From: Desulfovibrionaceae bacterium UBA3823
GTDB lineage: Bacteria; Desulfobacterota; Desulfovibrionia; Desulfovibrionales; Desulfovibrionaceae
Assembly (NCBI GenBank): GCA_002369295.1
Contig: DFDR01000143.1
Coordinates: forward strand, 9,464-29,040
Direction of reading: 5' to 3'
DNA length: 19,577 bases
Positions within the stretch are counted from its first letter, which is position 1; each line of letters starts with the position of its first letter. Positions 14,155-19,577 of the stretch are shown here, in pieces. A program made the position numbers and the translations under genes. The notes under the pieces are model-generated. The model worked only from the letters and a program-made list of their open reading frames with translations, was not told the DNA's origin and did no database searches.

Positions 14155-14904
14155 CTAGCGCCGCTCGCCGTCGAGCAGCTTGTAGTGGATGAGCTTGCGC
14201 CGTCCCTTGTAGGGCGAATCGAGCTCAAGATACCTGCCTTCGACAAGGCTTCCCACGCTCTCTGCCTTGATGTAGGCCGTCACGGCAGGCGCCTTCCAGC
14301 TCCAGGTAAACCTGACGGGCACATTCCGCGTTGCCTTGCCGTAGGAGCCCGTGCCGTCCCGGCTGAAGGAGAAGTAGTGCTGCTTGCTTGTCTGGCTGCA
14401 CTCTTCCTCAGTCGTGGCGTAGGTCGGCTTGATGCAGGCGTAGAAGGTGAGGGTTTGGGTCTTGGCAAAAAGGTCCTCAAAGCTGGCGGGCGCGTCCTTG
14501 GCCAGGTGCGGCGAGGCGAAGTGCATGAGGCGGGGATTGCTCAGGCCAACCGAGGCCTGCAGGTAGGGGCTGTGGTACGCCACCTCGTCGTCCATGTGGC
14601 TGACGATGACTATGGCGCCCTTGCGCTCCTGCCACTCGCCCTCGGTGCTGAAGGTTTCCGAACGCAGGGTGGCCCTGCCGTCGTCGCGCAGGATCCAGAC
14701 GGTTTCCTCGTCCAGCGAAGCGCACTCGTCCTCCAGGGAGTCGCCAAGGCCCGCGCAGAGCGCAAAGCGAAGCTCTCCGCTCTGCCTGACGAGCTCGCCC
14801 AGGCTCTGGGCATGGGCGCAGGAAGGCTGCAGTCCAGACGCCCACAGCAGGGCCAGGCAGGCAAGCACGGGCAGGGAACAGGAATGGTTGACCGCGTTTC
14901 TCAT
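14155..14904 (-). CDS. Secreted protein of unknown function
   Basis: A 249-residue protein that I do not recognise. The N-terminus is a clear Sec signal peptide (MRNAVNHSC, hydrophobic LPVLACLALLWASGL, cleavage likely after AHA near residue 33). The mature part has six or so cysteines (ALCAGLG, DECASL, YACIKP, EECSQT), which suggests disulfides in the periplasm, and a strand-rich look (ETVWILRDDGRATLRSE, GAIVIVSH, HYFSFSRDGTGSYG). ATG 14904 has GAGGAG at about seven bases upstream. It converges on the Sel1 gene with only five bases between stop codons and is divergent from the next secreted protein. Confidence 0.75.
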   Translation of the reverse strand: MRNAVNHSCSLPVLACLALLWASGLQPSCAHAQSLGELVRQSGELRFALCAGLGDSLEDECASLDEETVWILRDDGRATLRSETFSTEGEWQERKGAIVIVSHMDDEVAYHSPYLQASVGLSNPRLMHFASPHLAKDAPASFEDLFAKTQTLTFYACIKPTYATTEEECSQTSKQHYFSFSRDGTGSYGKATRNVPVRFTWSWKAPAVTAYIKAESVGSLVEGRYLELDSPYKGRRKLIHYKLLDGERR

Positions 14905-14954
14905 AGCGTTCTCCTCGAATTGGCAGGAAGGGGGGACCTGACAGCCGCAAGCAT

Positions 14955-14995
14955 GCCGCAGTTTGCCTGCAGGGCTCAAGCGTTGCCCCTGCGGC
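14955..14995. repeat. Inverted repeat in the divergent spacer of two secreted-protein genes
   Basis: GCCGCAG (14955-14961) and CTGCGGC (14989-14995) are perfect inverted copies, with a second, inner GCAGGG/CCCCTGC pairing. It lies midway between the two divergent starts and could be a shared operator or an RNA hairpin. Confidence 0.3.
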
Positions 14996-15038
14996 GAAGA
15001 GCGACTACAAGGAAAGACAAACGTTCGAGGTGGCGCAC

Positions 15039-15782
15039 ATGTCCCGGCTCCAGCCCTTCCCTTCCACCCTTTTGCGGCCTGCCCAGCCCTGCCCGGCCCT
15101 GCTGACAATGCTGGGCCTGCTGCTCGCGAGCCTGCTCTTCTGCCGCTGCGCGAAGGCTTCCGAGCTCGATGCCATCACGTCCGAGCCGCCGGCGCAGCCG
15201 GAGCAGGCGACGGAAGTCCCCTTCTTCGGCGATCCCGTCGACGTGGAGGAGGAGCCGCCTCAGGCAAGGCAGGAGGAGCGGCCGGCCCCGCGGACGCAGG
15301 CGCCGAAGCGCACGGACGCGGCGCGACGGGAGCCGAAGCCCCAGCCACCCCGGGCCGAGGCCAGTCCCCGGCGTCCCTCCGGCAGGCTCGAGATCCCCGA
15401 AGACGCGGCCAGGCGCGGCGACCTCGCCTTCCTCAAGGGCTGCTGGCACATGGAAAAGCGCGCGGCGCACCGCGACAAGCCGGGCATGCCCTATGCGCGC
15501 ACGATACAGGAAAGCGTCTGCCTCGACGGTCGCGGCGGAGGCACTTTCCGCGTTCACGACTTCGACCACAACTGGACTGCCTCCACCAGGGCCAGAGCGC
15601 GCTTCAGCGGCTCCACCCTCGTCTTCGAGCACGGCGACCTGACCTTTCCGGACGGCTCGCGCTTCTACGGCTCGAGCTTCCAGTGCCGCGGAGCCGGGGT
15701 GGGCACCTCCTGCGCCATGTACTGCCCCAAATGCCGCTACCTTCCCAGGCACAGGGTCCTGCGCATCACGCGCGCGCCCTGA
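15039..15782 (+). CDS. Secreted protein with Pro/Arg/Glu-rich linker, unknown function
   Basis: A 247-residue protein that I do not recognise. It begins with a hydrophobic export segment (LLTMLGLLLASLLFC, about residues 25-39). Residues about 50-118 are a Pro/Arg/Glu/Gln-rich linker. A compact C-terminal domain (about 120-247) follows, starting DLAFLKGCWHME and holding six cysteines, among them ESVCLDG, SFQCRG, TSCAMYCPKC. The pattern fits a disulfide-bonded periplasmic or surface domain. ATG 15039 is chosen over GTG 15030 because GAGG lies about nine bases ahead of it. The Cys in the export segment (FCRCAKAS) could in principle be lipidated, but the lipobox is poor. It converges on the next gene with a 17-base gap. 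Confidence 0.72.
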   Translation: MSRLQPFPSTLLRPAQPCPALLTMLGLLLASLLFCRCAKASELDAITSEPPAQPEQATEVPFFGDPVDVEEEPPQARQEERPAPRTQAPKRTDAARREPKPQPPRAEASPRRPSGRLEIPEDAARRGDLAFLKGCWHMEKRAAHRDKPGMPYARTIQESVCLDGRGGGTFRVHDFDHNWTASTRARARFSGSTLVFEHGDLTFPDGSRFYGSSFQCRGAGVGTSCAMYCPKCRYLPRHRVLRITRAP

Positions 15783-15799
15783 GCAGGGCAGGACAGGCG

Positions 15800-16294
15800 C
15801 TAGAAGGGGCCAGGGCTAGCGCGCAGCGCCGGCGACACGCGCAGGGTCGCGGCCACGGGGGAGAGCCGTGCGATGTCGCCCTCGACGGTCATCATCAGAA
15901 AGGCCTCCCCTGCCATGAAGAGCCACTGCTTGCGCACGCCGCGCTCCACGGCGTTGACCCACACGAGCCCCGCCTCCTCTCTGGCAATGGTCCATTCCGC
16001 AAAGGCGTCGCGCTGGCGCAGGCCGCGTATCGCCTGCTCCGCAAGCTCGCGGGCCGTCTGCCCGCCGTTTCTCGAGACGGCGCAGGTGATGGCATTGCGC
16101 CTGTCGTCCGCATTGGGGCGCAGCACCACGCCAATGGCGTAGGGTTCGACATCCCAGCCCTCGGGAACGTCGAGCGTGAAGGGACTCCACTGCGGACCGA
16201 AGGCCATAACCCGCGCCCCGGCAGGCGCGGCGGAAAGGGCCAGCAGGCCCAGAGCGAACAGAACGGCGAGGGTGGCAAAGGCGTTGCGGAGCAC
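15800..16294 (-). CDS. Small secreted protein of unknown function
   Basis: A 164-residue protein starting with a textbook signal peptide (MLRNAFATLAVLFALGLLALSAAPAGA, cleavage likely after AGA). The mature domain (SPFTLDVPEGWDVEPY..., later GLVWVNAVERGVRKQW and FLMMTVEGD) resembles small periplasmic domains that begin with an FTLDVPEGW-like strand, but I cannot name the family. GTG 16294 is the start, with AAGGAGG ending eight bases upstream. A weak promoter candidate (TTGCGA, 18 bases, TATAGG on this strand, about 16380-16351) precedes it, so it may be transcribed apart from the TRAP remnant. Confidence 0.75.
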   Translation of the reverse strand: MLRNAFATLAVLFALGLLALSAAPAGARVMAFGPQWSPFTLDVPEGWDVEPYAIGVVLRPNADDRRNAITCAVSRNGGQTARELAEQAIRGLRQRDAFAEWTIAREEAGLVWVNAVERGVRKQWLFMAGEAFLMMTVEGDIARLSPVAATLRVSPALRASPGPF

Positions 16295-16350
16295 TGGCGG
16301 GGCCTCCTTGTCCGCAGGAAGCGCAAGTCCGGCGGACGGCGTTGGGGCTG

Positions 16351-16380
16351 CCTATACCACCTGCCCCCGAGGCTTCGCAA
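16351..16380 (-). promoter_or_regulatory. Weak promoter candidate for the small secreted protein gene
   Basis: On the minus strand TTGCGA (16380-16375), 18 bases, TATAGG (16356-16351); four of six consensus bases in each. It lies about 55 bases upstream of GTG 16294 in the spacer after the TRAP remnant. Confidence 0.25.
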
Positions 16381-16429
16381 ACGCCGCGCAGGGCGCACTG
16401 GCCACGATGGCCCGGCGGCACGGCCAGGG

Positions 16430-17344
16430 CTACGGCGCGCCGAGGGCGGCAGGGAGCCATGTCGCCAGGCCCGGCAGCGCGGCCAGCAGGGCGATGGCGG
16501 CAAAGTAGGCCGGCAGGTAGCAGAAGACGCCCCGGAAGATGTCCGGCAGCGGAATGTCGCGGCACGTGGAGGAGACGACGTAGGAGCACACGCCCACAGG
16601 CGGCGTGACGGCGCCCACGGTCGTGATGATGGTGATGACCAGGGCGAACCAGTAGGGGTCGAAGCCAAGGCCTGCCGTCAGCGGAAAGAAGACGGGCATG
16701 GTGACCAGCAGGAGCGCCAGGGCGTCCATGACCATGCCGCCGAAGAAGTAGATGACGAGGATGCAGAAGAGCACGCCCCCTGGTCCCATCTGCAGCGCGG
16801 CAACAAGGTCGGCGAGCGCAAAGGGAAGCCTCGTGGCTGTCAGGAACTTGCCGTAGATCATGGCGCCGGCCACGAGAAGCAGGATCATGCAGGTGAGGCA
16901 GAGCGTGTCCTTGAGGGCGTCGAGCAGGCCCCTCAAGGTGAGCTGGCGGGAGCAGGCGCCGAGCAGGAGGGCGATGAGGGAACCGAGCCCGCCGGCCTCG
17001 GTGGGCGTCACGATGCCGAAGCCCATGCCGCCGAGCACGCCGCCCCAAAGCGCCAGCACTTCCACGAGGCCCGGAAGGGCCTTGAGGCGCTCGGCCAGAG
17101 GCGCCTTGGGCCGGCGCTGGACGAGGCCTGGCCTGAGGAGGGCCGCCGCCTGCGCGCAGGCCACGAAGAAGGCCAGAAGCAGGATGCCCGGCACGACCGA
17201 GGCCAGAAAAAGCCTGGAGACGGAAAGCCCGGTCTGCAGGCTGATGACGATGAGCACAACGCTCGGGGGGATGACGACGCCGAGGGTGGCGCCGACGGCG
17301 ACTGTGCCGGCCGCAAAGGCTCCCTGGTAGCCGTAGTGGCGCAT
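16430..17344 (-). pseudogene. TRAP transporter large permease (DctM type), N-terminally truncated
   Basis: C-terminal two thirds of a DctM/SiaM-type large membrane subunit, which imports organic acids using a sodium gradient and a periplasmic binding protein. Seen: MRHYGYQGAFAAGTVAVGATLG, VVIPPSVVLIV, LFLASVVPGILLL, GMGFGIVTPTEAGGLGSLIALLLG, GGMVMDALALLLVTMPVFFPL and ITTVGAVTPPVGVCSYV, all typical, with about eight membrane segments. The family usually has about 425 residues; here 304 follow the first ATG. Residues just before it (EAGALAE) still fit the family, but further upstream the frame turns unrelated and reaches a stop at 17414-17416. The missing 110-130 N-terminal residues are in no frame nearby, and no DctP or DctQ gene is present. 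Most likely a decayed gene. The remaining codons have no frameshift, so a recent loss or a short functional form cannot be excluded. Confidence 0.75.
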
Positions 17345-17563
17345 CTCGGCCAGGGCGCCAGCCTCCTCCTCTCCACCTTCCCGCCATGCCGCAGGGCAGG
17401 CTGTTCCGTCATTTCAGGCTGCTTTCCAATGCGTTTGCCAGCGTATCCGCAGGCGCAGGCACGGGGCGACCCAACAGCCCGGCTGAGCACAAACATTGGC
17501 AGCCTTGCCAAGAGAGCCGCGGCAAGGCGCCTGTCTGGAAGCCGGCTGACAGCCACCGTCGCT

Positions 17564-17596
17564 CCGGCGGAAGGAGCATTGTCCTTTCTCCGCCGG
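17564..17596. promoter_or_regulatory. Hairpin and weak promoter candidate ahead of the DUF2207 gene
   Basis: CCGGCGGA-AGGA (17564-17575) pairs with TCCT (17582-17585) and TCCGCCGG (17589-17596), a stem of 12 pairs with a 3-base bulge and a 6-base loop. A TTGTCC (17579-17584) in its loop and arm, 17 bases before TATGGA (17602-17607), is a weak promoter match, so the structure could act as an operator. Confidence 0.3.
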
Positions 17597-17626
17597 CAGG
17601 CTATGGAAAAACAGCAAGGAGTTCCC

Positions 17627-19577
17627 ATGCGCAGCAAAATCATTTCTGCCGCCATCGTTGTCCTCATTGTCGCCCTGAGCGCCTTCCTAAGCTTCAGAGA
17701 AGATCGCACCCAGCGCGACAACAAGCCTGTCCAGGTCCATTCCATGGACGTCACCCTTGAGCTTGCACGGCAAGACGCCGTCAAGGTCTCGGAACTCATT
17801 CAGGTGGGGATCCCCGAGGGCAACCGCAACCACGGCATCTTCCGCACCCTGCCGGTGTCCTCCCGCCGGCCTGCCCGCATGGCGGAAGCTCCCTTCCTGC
17901 ATGTCCTCGAGGCCGCCATCGACGGCAAGCCCTGCAGAACGGACGATCTCAAGGCCCACTTCGGCACCGAGAATGTCACCGTCTACCTGCGCGACAAGAA
18001 GGCCTGGCTTGCTCCCGGCATGCACGCCTTCAAGCTTGTCTACGAGATGACGGGCATGACCGGCTTCGCCCCCGAGGAAGACAGCATACGCTGGAACGTC
18101 ACCGGCGCAGGCTGGGAGCGCGGAGTGCTTGCGGCCTCCTGCACCATCGTGCCGGCTGAGGGCGCGCCGCTCTCCCACGGGCTGGCCTTTCTCGGCAGTG
18201 CCGGCTCGACGGATTCGCCGGTGGACTTCGCCGAAGCAAAGCGCGGCGACAAAACCTGCTTCGTCTTCACGGCCAAGACGCCCGTCAGGCAGGGACATCA
18301 CTTCACCGTCGGCGCCTCCTTCCCCAAGGGGACCGTGCCCGAGCCTGCGCTCTACAGGCCGGAAGAGGACAGACTGTTCACGGGCCTGTGCGCCGGAACC
18401 TGCCTCCTCTCCCTCCTTCTCAGCTTCTTCCTGTGGTGGCGCTGGGGGCGCGATCCCAAGAAAGCCCCCGTGGCGCCGCTCTTCACCCCCCCGCGCCTGC
18501 CCCAGCGCCTTGACGGCAAGCGCCAGGCCCCCAACCTCTCGCCGGCCCAGGTGCACTACCTTGCCAACGACTGCAGGCTCGACAGCAAAGGCTTGGGCGC
18601 CCTCTTCCTCTCTCTGGACGCCAAGGGCCGCTGCCAACTCTCCGGCAATGCCAAGGAGGGCTACAGCGTGACGCGCCTTGCCCCCTCGCCGAACCAGCAG
18701 ATCCCCTTAAGCCCGGAAGAGGAGGCTGCCCTGGAAAAGCTTCCGGAAGGCACCACCGCAATCAGCAAGGACAACGCCAGTCTCCTGCAGGACATCAAGT
18801 CAGCCTGCAGCAAGGCGCTGGACAAGGATTTCGGCACGCAGTTCCTTGACGGCTTCCGCCTGCGCTTTGCCAGCTTCGCCGTTCCCCTCTTCCTCCTCGC
18901 TGCAATCCAGCTTTTCCACACCCAGCTGGCGCGCGTCTTAGGCCCTGCATGGCCGAGCTTTCCCTGGAACGCCCTCAAGCTTGTCGGCGCCCTCTTCGCC
19001 TTTGCCGCCCTTCTGCCCTTCATGGCACCGCGCCAGATAGACATGGCAAAGCCCCTGCACTGGCTGACCTTCCCCATGCAGCTGATCTTTGCCTTCCTCA
19101 TTCTGCCCCTCATCGTCCTGCCGACAGACAGCGTCATCGCCGCGATCTTCTCGCCCGTGCAGACCATTCTCCCCAGCTCGACGCCGCTCCAGGCCGCCTG
19201 CTTCTTCGGGGCCATGCTCTGGCCCTTCCTCTTCGCGCCCTTCATGCAGTCGAAGACGCGGGAGCTTGCGGATCTGCAGACCGCGATCGCCGGCTTCGGC
19301 ATGTACATCAAGGCCGCGGAAGCTCCCCGGCTCAACACGATGAACCCGCCAGAAGAGAATATCGCCCTCTATACCAAGATGCTCCCCTATGCCAGCGCCC
19401 TCGGACTCGAAAAGGCTTGGGCCAGACGCTTCGAGAACAAGCTCGCCAGCTTCAGGGAAAAGTCTTCCGTGCACCATGTGGGCTTCGTCTACCACAACTT
19501 CTCGCCGGACGGCTTTTCCAGCGCCGTCTCCAGCAGCTGCAGCACGTCAAGCAGCGACGGCGGTGCCGGCAGCGGTG
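17627..19577 (+). CDS. DUF2207-family membrane protein (3' end outside window)
   Basis: Predicted inner-membrane protein of the DUF2207 (YciQ-like) family, function unknown. 650 residues are present and the frame is still open at the window edge. Order: N-terminal membrane segment (about 4-21); extracytoplasmic DUF2207 domain (about 38-245) with RWNVTGAGWERGV near W156; a second membrane segment (about 251-271); GRDP (274-277), a family mark just inside the membrane; a soluble cytoplasmic part (about 280-410); four more membrane segments between about 414 and 541; then GFGMYIKAAE (556-565) and LPYASALGLE (586-595), both typical. The end turns Ser/Gly-rich (SSSCSTSSSDGGAGSG), as in other members. 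ATG 17627 has AAGGAG (17616-17621) five bases ahead. It is divergent from the TRAP remnant. Confidence 0.88.
   Translation, partial: MRSKIISAAIVVLIVALSAFLSFREDRTQRDNKPVQVHSMDVTLELARQDAVKVSELIQVGIPEGNRNHGIFRTLPVSSRRPARMAEAPFLHVLEAAIDGKPCRTDDLKAHFGTENVTVYLRDKKAWLAPGMHAFKLVYEMTGMTGFAPEEDSIRWNVTGAGWERGVLAASCTIVPAEGAPLSHGLAFLGSAGSTDSPVDFAEAKRGDKTCFVFTAKTPVRQGHHFTVGASFPKGTVPEPALYRPEEDRLFTGLCAGTCLLSLLLSFFLWWRWGRDPKKAPVAPLFTPPRLPQRLDGKRQAPNLSPAQVHYLANDCRLDSKGLGALFLSLDAKGRCQLSGNAKEGYSVTRLAPSPNQQIPLSPEEEAALEKLPEGTTAISKDNASLLQDIKSACSKALDKDFGTQFLDGFRLRFASFAVPLFLLAAIQLFHTQLARVLGPAWPSFPWNALKLVGALFAFAALLPFMAPRQIDMAKPLHWLTFPMQLIFAFLILPLIVLPTDSVIAAIFSPVQTILPSSTPLQAACFFGAMLWPFLFAPFMQSKTRELADLQTAIAGFGMYIKAAEAPRLNTMNPPEENIALYTKMLPYASALGLEKAWARRFENKLASFREKSSVHHVGFVYHNFSPDGFSSAVSSSCSTSSSDGGAGSG

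Noticed and set aside
15816..17387. A 523-codon minus-strand frame spanning the secreted protein and the TRAP remnant
   Set aside because: It runs in a different frame from both recognisable products and yields Arg/Pro/His-rich filler, a usual result of high GC.

Overview
This is a GC-rich bacterial chromosomal window with tightly packed genes. Gene content, codon use and gene neighbourhoods (a possible biotin operon with fatty-acid-like genes, hisHF, fmdB-purB-pyrE, a LarE-like protein, a TRAP transporter remnant, several secreted proteins) suggest a Desulfovibrio-like member of the Desulfovibrionaceae. That is a judgement from gene style and memory, not a database result. I found no rRNA, tRNA, CRISPR array, transposase or prophage gene.

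Layout. (1) 2-2126 (+): the tail of an operon in which a beta-ketoacyl synthase (cut by the window start), an ApeP-like hotdog protein and a BioF-type alpha-oxoamine synthase are translationally coupled. Together they look like a dedicated acyl-chain module feeding biotin synthesis. (2) 2154-3987 (-): ATPase and permease of a Zn/Mn-type (ABC-3) importer. The ATPase carries a Cys-rich, zinc-ribbon-like tail. No substrate-binding protein is in view. Divergent from it at 4196 (+) is a secreted M23 peptidase with a long Lys/Ala/Gly/Asp-rich linker. (3) 5666-6490 (-): murI, divergent from hisH-hisF-larE-like (6735-8979, +). The 245-base murI/hisH spacer holds a perfect AT-rich palindrome and two stacked hairpins. 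(4) 9129-9236: a 35-residue, very basic protein with its own good promoter. (5) 9443-11810 (+): an fmdB-family zinc-ribbon gene with a stop codon inside its repetitive tail, then purB and pyrE (purine and pyrimidine synthesis), closed by a strong terminator. (6) 11906-16294: exported proteins of unknown role, namely a 17-repeat Sel1 protein and three unrecognised secreted proteins on alternating strands. (7) 16430-17344 (-): the C-terminal two thirds of a TRAP transporter large permease with no N-terminal part and no partner genes, probably a pseudogene. (8) 17627 to the window end (+): a DUF2207 membrane protein, cut by the window.

Most of the window is housekeeping. The accessory-looking parts are the biotin-like acyl module, the importer with its Cys-rich ATPase, the LarE-like gene coupled to the his genes, and the run of secreted proteins next to the decayed TRAP locus. 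I do not see a clear new defence or mobile system.
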